Part shown: piece after piece, positions 22,890 to 35,800 of the stretch
How positions within the stretch are numbered: position 1 is the first letter of the stretch
Layout of the letters: each line of letters begins with the position of its first letter
NCBI GenBank assembly: GCA_016801845.1
Contig: CM028916.1
Coordinates: forward strand, 11,281,514 to 11,345,513
DNA from: Polydactylus sextarius
Taxonomy: Eukaryota; Chordata; Actinopteri; Polynemidae
DNA length: 64,000 bases
Direction: 5' to 3'
Position numbers and translations under genes: made by a program
Notes under the pieces: generated by a model
What the model was told of the DNA's origin: nothing
Database searches by the model: none
The model's input: only the letters and a program-made list of their open reading frames with translations

Positions 22890-23142
22890 TCCGTCGTTAG
22901 GCCTTTGCAGTAGGGAGTTGTTTGGCGGACCCCGCAAGTTTTCCTTTAGTTTACATGCTATTTTGGTTTGTCTAAAAAAGAGCCAATTCTCCATTTTCGG
23001 CACAACTTGACATGGTGTTGTTTACTCGGTGTGTCGACGGACTTTAAAATAAAGTGTTTTGGGCGTGGTACACTACTACACAACTGAAGGGGGAAGGAAG
23101 GAAGGAAAGCATCGGTGAGTCGGACTGACCGCGACTGAGCTT
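22890..23142 (+). promoter_or_regulatory. Putative prkci promoter and 5'UTR
   Basis: GC and CpG content rise sharply before the prkci start codon, and a GGAAGGAAGGAAGGAAA run near 23092-23108 offers stacked ETS-type cores. No acceptor is needed before the first coding exon, so the 5'UTR is probably contiguous. The exact transcription start was not determined. Confidence 0.45.
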
Positions 23143-26100
23143 ATGATGCCGACGTTGCGGGACAGCACCATGTCCCACCCCGGGGAGAATTCCCACCAGG
23201 TCCGGGTGAAAGCCTACTACAAAGGGTAAGAAACCACCGAGTCTCCCAGCACGTAATTGTTGTCGTTAATAAGCCCGATAGTGGCTGTTAAAGACTTGGA
23301 AATGTGGCTAACCAGTTGGCTAATATTAGCTAACTCCGCTAACGGCTTGCTAATGTTGGGTACCAGGATCTGGTCAACTTGACCAGGCAGACAGGGGGAT
23401 GAAACTGTCCAGACACGCTGTCAGATTAAAGCCAGAGTCCTTGTGTTACTCGAGAAATGTGTCAGATATACGACGAACTTGTGAAGCTGTTTAAGCACAG
23501 TCTAAATTAGATGTTAATAGAGCTAGTAGTTTGCTAACAGTGTCCACTAGTTTCAGTGTTTGATAGCAACTCTCTCAGTTTGATTAGGTTTACAACCAGC
23601 CTGGTATTTTGTTATTGATTAGCTTATATTCACTTCCTGTTTGCACTTTTGGCCAGACGAATTATGTTTAAAGGTCAATGTTATTTCATTTAGATGTCGT
23701 CAGGAAATCAAGTCAATTAGCATCAGTCAAAGCTTTGGAAACAGTGACACCATCACAGTAAATGAGGTGTAATGAATCATTGTCAGTGCTTCACTGTCAT
23801 CTTGAAGTGGTATTGACAAGAATATTAAAACTACTGTAATGTTAACTTTAGACAACAAGCCACCATGAAATCAGCATGTTGTTATTTTATTTATCATTAG
23901 TCCATAATCCTTATATAGCCACATTGTCACAAGTTGTAATCTGCAAATGTGTGACTTTATTTTTTGCTGATCAATTGATTAATTGAATTGATTAATCGAC
24001 CAATCATTGCAGACCTGCAATTAACAGTAGTGTTTTGCTGCTTAGACTAATTTCCATAATTCAGTAGTCTTTTTATTTTCTTAAAAAAAGATGTTAACAG
24101 TGAATAACATCTATTAAATTTCAAATACACAGTGAAAATGTTGGTGCCAAAGTCTAAAAACACAAGATGAAGTCGTGAATTTGCTTGTGTCATCCAATTA
24201 GCGATCAAATACTCAAAGATACTGAATTAACTACAGTGTAAAATAGAGATGAAAAGCTGAAACTAGGAAATAATTGACTCATTCAGAGACTTTAAACAGT
24301 TTTGTTTTATACATATCTTATATCAAATTGTTGCCGCCGTTAATTTTATGTTTAACCTCCAGTTGGATAATGACATAGTTGTTTCAGCTCCAGCCCAACC
24401 CTAACCAGTCATCTCTGGATCTCATAACCATAACCTAATATTTACACACAGCAAATGTAACTGAAAGGAAAAACTTTGACATGAGCCTAACATGAAGATG
24501 ATAAACAATCAATATCAGTGTGGGATCAGTCCTCTGATCGCGCCACGTAGTAGATATGGAATTGCCAGTGCCTTGAGGTTTTGTCATACCAAATCAGAGT
24601 CAGTGATTATCCTTCTGGGAGGTTAAGCACAGACTGTATTGCTGTTTTAGTTTCGCTCTTGAATGTGGTGATGGAAACCATTGGTCACTCAGCTGACACT
24701 CCCTATCCCACTGTCTCTGTTTGAGGGAGCCTGAAAAACGTGTAGTGCAAGTCGCCTCCGTCAGACCTGTTGTATTTCTCCCTGGCTCGGTGACACACCT
24801 CAGGAAGCCTGTAATGTGTGTTGATCATTTGATGTCATCTCACAGAACAAAGTATGTGAAGTATGTGTGAGGCTGTGTGAGGAATCTCAGCTATGCTCAG
24901 GGAATGCAGTAAAATTAGCTTGTTGTTTGGCTGTCGGGAAGCATTAAGCTAGGTTATTATTAATGTTGTTGTTATTGTTTATCTGCAGACATTAGGGATG
25001 GGAGTTAGAGGATCAGTAATGCTCTGAATCAATATATTAGATTAGTACCAACAGCTCAGATAGTAGCTTCATATCAGCACTATATCCTCACTGGTTTTAT
25101 AAAGTGGTAACAGCACAACTTTTATAAACCTGACAAAACAAGATATTTAAGATGTGGATGTCTCTAAAGAGTGGTGGCGTACAAATACAACTGTAACAGT
25201 TCATCGGTGTTTATGATAAATAATAAATCATTCAGCAATTTTCAAGAAAAGGTAGCGATAAAGAGGATTTCTTGATGTAGTAATTTCTTCCTATTTAGAT
25301 GCGAGATGATAGAGACTGTTTGCTCCATTTAAAACATCCTTTACACCTGAACAATAGTCAAATACCAGATTCAATCAGACTCTTTCTGTGGTTTTACTTT
25401 GTGATAAAGTCTCGGCTTATCTAATTTCAGGAGGCTGTTATTTTTTGAGTCCATTATTTTCTATTTGCATGTCTGCAGTCCGTCGGTGCCAGCAGCAACA
25501 GCAGACTGGTGTCAGCCTGTAGCAGTCTCAGCCTGTCACTGACTCGTCTTTATGTTGCTCTTGTTCACACCGTCGGTCAACAGGGAAGGCTGCACATGCA
25601 CTGACCACATGACCAGACCATGATAGTGATGCTGACGCTGTATTGTGCCAGTAATAAACTTAATAAATGTTTATTTTTATTACTGATTGCTCATTTTGTC
25701 TATAGAATGTGATAAAACAGTGTTTATCTGAGAACCAAGGTCACGTCTTTACCTAAAAAGTTTGTTTTCATTTTCAAAAATTTCATTTACAGTAAAATAA
25801 AGAAGAAGAACAATAAACCATCATCTGATAAGATGATGCAGGCAAACATGGTTCCTTTTTTGTTTGCCTGAAAACTGATGATTTGATTTATCAGAATAGT
25901 TGACAATTAATGTCGAATAACAAATCAGGCAATTGTTACAGTGTTGTTACAATTTGAATTAAGTATTTAACATTTCTAAATATTAAAAAAATATATTTCA
26001 GCTTAACATATGATACTTACATTTTTCTTCTCGCCAATTTTGACAGAACAGACACTTTTTTTAATGGTTTCTTTATTTAACAACTATAATTTATGCTCCA

Positions 26101-27910
26101 AATAAAACACTGAATGCAAACCATAACTTTTTTTATTTAGTTCTAAAGTTCACCAGGTGACAGGAGTTTCTGTTTCAGTGTAGAGTCTGTGTCTCACACC
26201 TGAGGAGTGTGGTTTCTGTTAAAAATAGACAGTGAAAATGATCTGTTGATAGTTACACTTTTCAATATAGATCAATACACCTCAATGATACGGGCATGAA
26301 AGATGTATAATACAAAAGTTACTAATCACACGTTAGTAGTGAAGAAGGTGGATGCTACATGTGATGCAGGAATCCAGTTGCTTTAATTATATTATATCAG
26401 TAAGTTAATAAAATGTTAGGTCAAGGAAAGAACTTTAATAAAATCATATTTTGAATCAAGTTAAACAAAAATCCAATCAGTTTAATTTTCAGTCATTTAA
26501 ATCAGGATCAGAGACTTTCACAAGAAATCAAAAAAAAAGGATAAACCTTTAAAATCAGACATTAGCATACACGCTGGAAAACCCTGACAGAGCTCAGACC
26601 AGAGTTAGTAAAGGTTATTAGAGATGATTTAATCAGATAACCTTCTTGGAGGTTTGTACGCCACTTTATTTAAACATTTATATGTATTATATATTTGCTT
26701 CTCCATACAACTTTCAACATCGTCTGTAAATTTCCTTTTCATCTGATTGATCACTGTTTGTAAAATGAACATTTTAATCTAATTACAAACTTAAAGGACA
26801 AAGCGAAATGAGGAAATATCAACTTCTGACAGTCATAACATTCATCTTGTATTCTTCATATTTCATATCAAAATCCTGTGAATTATGGATGATGATTTTT
26901 GTTATTTATGAGCATTATCCTAGGAAATGTCTTTAGAAAGATCAAGCTGTCAGTAGCAGTAGTGGGCCCACATCTTTTGTGTTTTTTTAGCTTCATATTT
27001 TAACACTGAAGAATCTACTGACACTTGTTTTTGTAAGCCTACTTCCAAACTTGAAGTTTACCTCAAATGTTATGTTATTCACGTCCGAGCTGTGTGTACT
27101 GGAGCTGGTTCTTTGGGGGAGAAATAAAAACATTTCTTTCACATGTCACTGCCAGTGTGTCACCATGACAGGACAGAGACAACATGGGTTTGTAAATTTG
27201 CCAACACTGACTAACACAAGGATCCTCATGTGCCAGATCAACTTCAGGATTCCTGTGCAAAGCATGTTGTTTGGCAGGTGAATGGGATTAAACCAGCTCG
27301 ATGGAGCAGTTCAGTCATTTTTTTTTTTTACCTCTTTTTGAAAAGAGTTGCTCTTGTTTTTCAGAGACTCTTCCATCTGCATCAAGGCTTGAAGTCTCAG
27401 CTTTGTCTAAAATATGGGAAGCTTTCCTTCCTTCGCATTTACATTTACTCTGAAATCCCCTCAAGCAACTGAAACACAAAGTCATACGCCAACACACATC
27501 TCCACACGTAGTTATGAAGTATCTGTGATTCTCAGCTGCTGCTCACATGAGTGTGATGTATTGTCTCGCAGCTCCGACACGTCACATACGCTGTAGTGTA
27601 ATAAAGCTCGAGTGGTTTGCATACACGCGTCTGTCTGTCGTTAGGGGCGACCTTGTCTCCAGGGTCAGCGGGAGTACATTTGGTTAGTGCTGTTGTGCTG
27701 CGACACTCGAGGCATCCTCCTGTTTTGCACCACAGGTGGGCTGGGTTGCCTGGAAACCACAGCATCCCGCGGTCTGAAACCAGTAGAGCTGTGATTCGTT
27801 TAGACCGACCTTACTGGGATTAGAGTGTGTGTGCGTGTGTTTTCCCCCAGGAGATTTGATGTGTCTGTCTACGTGGCTGTTTTAGTTTCTCCAACATCAC
27901 CATGTGCATT

Positions 27911-27944
<34 letters not shown>

Positions 27945-29861
27945 GTGTGTGTCGTGGGTTAGCATGTGATTTTTGTTGTGCGTGTGCATGTGGGTTGTGT
28001 GAAGGTGTTGCGGGGGGCATACCGATGCGTGGCAGCGCTGACAGAGAGATAGATGGTCCTGGGCGCTCATGGAAGCCCAGAGAGGCACCCTGACCCTTTT
28101 TCCTGCTTGAGCGCTCACTAGTGACGAATGGCTTCACACCGGGCAGATGGGGCTGCGGAGTCCTACTCACGGCAGTTAGGACGCCAGGGGCACGGCCCAA
28201 CACCCCCTCCTCCTCCTCCTTCTCCTCCTCCTTTAATTTAGCTGTACTGTAGGACGGGACGCAGCGGAGGAATGCCACTTCCTCCCTGTTACTCACTGAT
28301 GAGTTCTCTCTTCTTATTGTAAATTCTCTCTGCCTTAGTCACCCTGAGGAATGTCGCTGCTCACTTTTGTTCATGTAACACAGGTGTCTTTTTTCAACCC
28401 CATCTCACCTGAATGTATCAGCTAATAAAGTAATTTTGTCATCTGAATAATTCAACAGCCCAATTATATGTTAGTTTTTCTTCCATCTCAAAAGGTGAAA
28501 ACACTGCTTGTCTCTAACTTGTGTGTTAATTGAGCCTGTATCTGTGTCAAAGTTGTTTGAGGCACCTGAGACGTAGCTGAACTTTAACTACAGCGTTGAC
28601 GCACAGTGTTTAATGAACACCCACCGCTCAGGTCCAGTTACACTTGACACACTTAACGTCACCTGCTGGCTTTTAATACCACGCCTGGCTCAGCGACGGC
28701 TACAGTGTGGGAACTGTTGTAATGTGCATGTTTGCTCATGCACTCTCTATCATCTGATGTTATCAAAGGAGGAAGTTGGGCAGCCATGCTGGTCCTAGAA
28801 GAGACATCAGACTGCAGGGGTTTTTGTTGCCAGTCCCCCACCTCCCCTCTCACAGGCAATGATTAACACCAGCAGGATGGAGGAAGAGGGTGAGAAAATA
28901 GAGGGAGGAATGTGGAATAGGCATCAATATGGGCTTTGCCTCAGTTTATTTTTGCTCTGAGAGCTTTATTCATTCGCGAAGTGATGATTTTCAGACCGTT
29001 TAATACCAGCTGTGAGGGAGCTGCACTTTTAGATGTTCAACATTAATGTAAAACGTAAATATCAGCCAATAAATCACAGTCTAGTGTAAATTTATGTGTG
29101 TTTTCTCCTGGCAAGGAGTGACCCCGCCATGACCTTAAACACTATACACATTCCTTGGGCTTGTACAGTAGGTGTCCTTGAAAATGTGTATTGTTTAGTC
29201 CGTGTGTTGGGATTTTATCATCTTGCTATCAAGCTCTCAAGTTGATGAAAATCTGGGTCCCCCTTTGATGACGGCAGTAAAGGGAGTAAGAGGTATTTGT
29301 CCTTGTGGGTCACTATCTGGCTGGTGACAGATTTTATACACCACCCCCTCTTTATTTCTATTTTCCCCCCATCTGTTTGCCGTACTCTGCTCTTTTTGCC
29401 CGATCTTGACGCCTGAGCTCAGACTCCTGTCGCCTGCAGACCTGTAAAAACTCACGTGCACCATCTCCATCCATCCACCTCTGGTCGTAAACAGCGTTTG
29501 AGGCCGGCCACAGGGCTTGGAGCAAGCAACATCAATCCTGACGCTGCCATGAAATGATGACGGACAGATGATCCTGTCCACAGGGATATATACACCGTGT
29601 TTTTCTCCACACCCCGTGCCTCGCCGTAATGTTTAGGTGTTTGTGTTTATATCTGAAGAGGCAGAGAGCGATGTGCTTGTTGATTAAGGGCAGTGAGCCG
29701 AGTGTTTGGTTTTTTTTTTCTTCCTTTTTTTCAGCTTTTCAGAGAAGTAATGGAGTGGTGAAAAGTGAGCTTTAATATGAGTGGTCGCAATTGTTCATGA
29801 TCGATGCTGCGTTTCTCTCCTTTCTCTCTACCTCCCTCTCTCTTTCTCACTCTTGTTTTTG

Positions 29862-29892
<31 letters not shown>

Positions 29893-32800
29893 CCACAGTC
29901 ATGCTGCACAGATGAATGCACACACGAATGTGACAGACTGCGAGACTCTGACTCACACAGAGCAGTGTTTGGGGAAAAAAATCACGCTCTCACCTTTTTT
30001 CTTTTTTTTTCTTTCTTCTTTTTGGTCTACATCAAATGTGCGGCGTTCTCCAGAGTTTTTCTATGAAAGCATCAGTGCGAGGGTGGGAGGGAGAGTAATT
30101 TAACTCTCATTTGCTGCTTTTATGTTCAACAGAGCTGTCAATTCAGTATTTTCTGGTCTTGGACTGTTGGTCGGATCATTATGTGGCCTTTTGATGATCC
30201 TCTGATATTTATTTTTCAAAATAATCAACACATCGATAGATAAATGAACAGATAATTGTTTTCATTATCGGTTTCTGAGTATAGCAGTCCCTGTTTTTTA
30301 TTAGCATGTTTGGGTGTTTATTAAATTGCACAATAGAAAAAGACAAGATCTTTTGGGTGTGTGTGTGTGTGATGGTTTATTTGGATTGTTTAATCACATC
30401 TAGGCCACAAATAAAGATATTTTTTGTGTTGGATTTCTGTTATAGTGAGATGAATATTTTGCGGTGGATAAATAATGATGCCAAATGTGATTTTTACTAT
30501 TTTCTGAAAGCGATCTACTCATGATTAGAAAGAAAAAATGTCAGTTTAATTGGTAATTACAATAGTCATTAGTTTTAGGAGTTTTATTTTAAAGAGCTCT
30601 TGATCAGCCAGTGTTTAAGGAGCTGAAGATGAATAGATTTTAAATCTTTCCAAGTTCATGGCTACTCTTAAATTACATTAGCAGTACATGATAATTAAAT
30701 ACACATATTTGTGTTTTCTGCAGGGACATCATGATTACCCATTTTGAGCCATCCATCTCATATGAGGGTCTCTACGGAGAAGTGAGGGACATGTGCTCCA
30801 TGGACAACGACCAGCTCTTCACCATGAAGTGGATCGATGAGGAAGGTACGACTCCCTTCACCCTGCACCCTTCAACTCTTCACGAGGAAGCAAGAGAGAC
30901 TGAAAAATTCACCTTACGGGAAAAATGTGAAGATAACAAGCAACATCTCTGAAGTAGATCAAACAAATATTCGAGCCACAAACAAGAACATACATTCACG
31001 TAAACATGTCATCATCTTCGGCTCAATCTTTTCTTGTCAGTCAAGAAAATGTACAGCCGCCCGCCCTCCACCTAATTCCTTGTTGTCAGCCAGTTAGTCA
31101 GGCAGCAGTAATAGTGTCATAGGAAAGATGGAGCCGTCAGATTGCTCTGCTCAGGATAAGGTCAGCCTGCCCAAACTCATTAGACTCAGATCAGCTCCCA
31201 CTGGTTGCCACCCACATGCAGTCACTGCAGTAATTAGCCTGTCTGAGTAAGAAAAGCTGCTTGATGGGTGTAATGAAGTAGCCTCTCAGTGGTAGGTGTG
31301 TCTCCTACTGCCCCATCCATGAGCACCACAAACACACAGCTATGTAATGGTTACTCAAGTCATTGTCACCATAATTACACAAAATATACCTGTATTTAGT
31401 TAACACCTGCTGTAACAGAAGCTGGAAATAAAAATCCAATTGTGACCAGACTGACCGCACATCATCATCATGTGATGTGGTGAAATGTGACAATGAGTTT
31501 TGGAATCACAAACATGTTAAGGTAATAATTGTTAACACAAAGGACAACGATTTAAATCATTTACTGTGTAAGTTGACGAGAAGACACATAATGACACATA
31601 CGATGTGATCGTCGCCGCCCACAACTTCTATATCAACCTCCAGCAGTTTGTATCATTTTAACTATGCACCGTGTGTCATAGTTTCTGTGCCTGAGCTATT
31701 TATAAAGTCATAGGAGTTTGTCATAGTGATTAGGTGAAACACTAAGAATAGGTCTGCTGGCCGCAGTCACAATCATAGTCACGCTGTACCTGGCGCTTCC
31801 TGTTCATGATAAGAAAATGATTAGATGTGGGTTTTATTGGTATTTAGATCATCGTCTTCTACTGATCTGTGTTCAAATACAGCTGGGCAGTTTAAAGGAA
31901 ACTGTTACTTGCAGTTGCTTACACTCTGAATCACGCCCACACACATTTTTCAATGTTTACTTAAAATGTGTTGCAATTCATATCATCACACCTGTAGGCA
32001 GAAGTGTTGTTAAATGTCATTCTGCCTGACTGTATAACTCGCCGTTTAAACTCTCAACCTTTAACGCTGGGAACTGGAAATGACAGTTGTGGTGCCACTT
32101 AATTGTCCCCCACTTTGTTATTTCCTTTCACGTCGTTCTGTACATTTAAAATGAACCTTTCATTGTCGACTTTTTACACTAAGGTCATCCTTAAAATGCC
32201 ACGGAAATACGAAGCCTTGTTTAGTTTACTGGATTTCTAATATATTGACATGTGAACGAAAATAAAATAATAATAAGAAGGGGTGGAGGTGGGGGGAGCT
32301 GTCAAAAGCAGAGAAGTGAGGAAAAAACAAGATAAAAGATAATAGAGAGATAATTAAAAGCTCGTATGTCCTTGACAAAACAAGGTAAAATAAAACAAAG
32401 ACCTCTTGATAAATCTTTTTTTCTCTATAAAATGTCAGAAAATCTTAACAATACTAATTATTTCTGACACTTAAGTCACAATATATTACATTTATTTCAC
32501 ATTTGAATATTTGGAAAGTGCAAATATTTGTCATTTTTTCAGCAAAACTGACAAAAAAAATGAAGAAATAAATCGATTCATTGTTGCACCAGTTTTTAGA
32601 AAATAAAAATGTCTCATAGCTTCACATCCAACTAATATACAGTATGACAGATTCATCTAATTCAAGCACCAGTAGTTGAAGGTTTTACAGGAACAAGTTT
32701 AGTGCCGACGACGTGAAGCATTTTCTTTATTTTCTTTCTGTCAAATGATTTTTCTCCAGTAACCTGGTTTCTTGTTCGTATTCTTGTAAATGTGGTGAAC

Positions 32801-35800
32801 TACATCTGGTCTGTTCTCCACTGACAGGTGACCCCTGCACAGTGTCGTCTCAGCTGGAGCTGGAGGAAGCGCTGCGTCTCTACGAAATCAACAAAGACTC
32901 CGAGCTCATTATCCACGGTGAGCATTGGCTGATTCTGCTGCTGCCCCACTCACCTCTCAGTCAAACCATTTATGACCCATCAAAACATCACATCTATCTG
33001 TGGTCACTGAACTCTCAGTGTCTCGGGATCACAGCTCATTAAACGGCGCCCGCATAGATCATCCAGCCAGATGTGGTAGACTTGAGCTTTAAATCTCCAT
33101 AGAAATATGCATCAATTATAAACAGGTGCCATCTATATATAGCACAGGGCACCTGGTCATGTGGTATCTGGACATTCATATTACACTGCAGTATAAATGC
33201 AGCCAACCAGATCAACACGGTGTAACAATAAAGCAAAGTATGTAGAAATGTAGATTTGGTTTACTTGGAGTCTGGAAGTGTTTATCTGTCTGAAAAATGT
33301 TTGAATGAGATTTTTCTTCTCTTTTTTTTTTTCTGGCAAAGTGTCAGGCCACAAAAATGCAAATTACATATTTAGATTTGGTTTACCATCAATCTGAAGA
33401 CGTCTGGATGTAATGATGAGCCTACGCTGCTATTCTGCTTTTCTGTTTTTCTCTTCGTTTCCTTTTTCTCTTTTTTTGTTAAATTTAACATCAGAACACA
33501 AAGTGCTAAAAACTGTCTGCAACAAAACAAGCATCAAAACACACGGTTAATGCCACAGTGATCTGTGAAAACATTATTTCCTCTGTTGACGTCTGTTTGT
33601 GTGCCCTTGAGCCAGTTCACTTCCCTGTCTAAGCTTAGCCTAGTTGACAAATAGTTGTACAACTTCATGAATCTAGAGGTCAGGGCTAACTCGGAGGCTG
33701 GGGGGGTTGTATATGTGGAGTGGTATGGAACATTTGATTGACAGGCTGTGTGTGTGTGTGTATGAGAATGTAACCTGGGGATAGTGGGGACGGAGACGGG
33801 GGGGGGCTGTGTGTTTAATGTAACGTTTTAATCAAATCAGAGGTGAGAGGTCAAGAGTACAGTGGATGCTGGATGCTGGATGCCAGCGTGACGGCAGACG
33901 ATGAATGGAGGAGAGGAAATGACGGCGCCGCGGGGGGTTGCCAGGTCTGCTCGTTAACGAGCTCGTCGGCTGGGACCCACGCCTCGCCTCTGACTCACAC
34001 TGCCCCCAGTCCAGATACATGTGTTTCTCTATTTTATACACAGTCACAGACACTCAGATCATTTCTGCTAACTTCCTTTTGCTTTGTTAAGACTCTTCTA
34101 ATCAGGCTTCCTACTTATTAGTCTGTGAACTGAACGAAACCGAGTTGTCACGAAGCTGCCGCTGTTTGTGATGTCACTTCACCTCTGCTGGAATAACAGC
34201 GTCGCTCCTGTTTCCATTTGTTTTATTATTTTTTTTTCTCATTTCATTCAGAACTGTGAACAGCGTAACATTCCCATCTTAAATAGGCTCCATAAAAGGG
34301 GCCTATGTTGCACGCAAACATGTTTGCACCATCATAAAAACAACATGAGTGAATTTCATCATAAACCCCCTCGAGGTGACAGGTTTACTGTAGGTTATTT
34401 TAACTGTTGTCACAAGAGGAAATTAAATGCACACGAACACTCACACGACGGTTGTCACACTCACCTGCCTCAGATGAAATGAAAAGTTTTATAAATTCAG
34501 TTTTTTTATTTCTTTCTTCTCAGTGTTTCCATGTGTACCAGAGAAACCTGGTATGCCGTGTCCAGGAGAAGACAGTGAGTTTGACATTTTACTCTTTTAG
34601 ACTGAGCTGATTTTTAGTCATATAGAAATGTGCGGTTAATTACTAATGTATTTAACCACGAGAATTTCCAGATGGCAACTATTCAGACTCATAAGGAACA
34701 ATGAATGATAAAAGGTTGAAGTACAGAAAGGCTTTAAAGGCTTTAAGCACAATTTTTAATTTGCTCCGTTCAACTTTGGTCCAGCTGCTTTAATCCGGTT
34801 TTAGCTACACTAAAAACATAAATTACACGTCATGACAAAATAAACTAAAAACAATTATTTATATGGAAGTAAATGCGTAATTAAATGTAAATTCAAATAA
34901 ATGAATAAAAGATACTTTGATGAAACAGTGTCATCTTAGTATCTTTTGTCTAACAGAAAGTAGTGACAGATTTCTTTCCGACTCAGATCTTACACATTTC
35001 TGTATGACATCCTGTTTCAGATTTTTGTATTGTACTAATTTCTTAAGTTGACTTTTAGTTTTAGATCAACACTATATTATATCAGAAACAGTAGAAAGCA
35101 TTTTACACGACGTGTGACTTTGTTTAGCTCCTCATCATGGACCTGACATTCTAGCATGAAAGCGATATTTGTGTTCAGTCGGATAGTTTAATTTCTATTC
35201 TGCAGAAAAGCGCACAAACTACAAACAACGCAAAAGCACAGGTAAATCTCTCTCTGTCTGTCTCCTCTGTCCACAGAGTCCATATATCGGCGTGGCGCTC
35301 GCCGCTGGAGGAAGCTTTACTACGCCAGTGGTCACGCTTTTCAGGCCAAACGCTTCAACAGGGTGAGACATAACACTGAGTTTTGTTTCACAGTATTGTT
35401 ACACCATTTGGTCTATTTCTTTCGGATTTACGTATATTTATTTTTTTGGTTTTTTTTTTTCATACTCCAATCATTAAGTCTAATGGAATAAAATAAGCTT
35501 TGGTGGGATTTTATCATAACGCAGCAGTTAGTGTGTATTTTAAAAGTCATTACTGTCTTTCTACCTTCTCCTGTGTGTGTTTGTGATGATGATTTTTCTC
35601 CATCTGCCCTCATGAGCAGCGAGCCCATTGTGCCATCTGTACAGACCGAATCTGGGGTCTGGGACGACAAGGCTACAAATGCATCAACTGCAAACTTCTG
35701 GTGCACAAGAAATGTCACAAACTGGTGACGGTTGAATGTGGCAGACCGATGATTCCGGTGAGGACTGCGACAAATGTCGTACTCGTTAGCTCGATGGCAC

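Larger units (their letters stand above)
23226..30723 (+). other. prkci intron 1
   Basis: A 7.5-kb intron, by far the longest in the gene. No protein frame with recognisable similarity was found. It includes poly(T) at 27913-27938, a (CT)n run at 29862-29889, and a GC-richer block around 27600-28290 with a possible RFX-like site near 27744. The remainder is AT-rich without visible structure. Confidence 0.6.

Noticed and set aside
29791..30103. Leu/Ser-repeat frames in prkci intron 1
   Set aside because: Caused by the CT microsatellite.
33126..33160. Short inverted repeat CAGGTGCC/GGCACCTG
   Set aside because: An 8-bp stem is expected by chance in a window this size.
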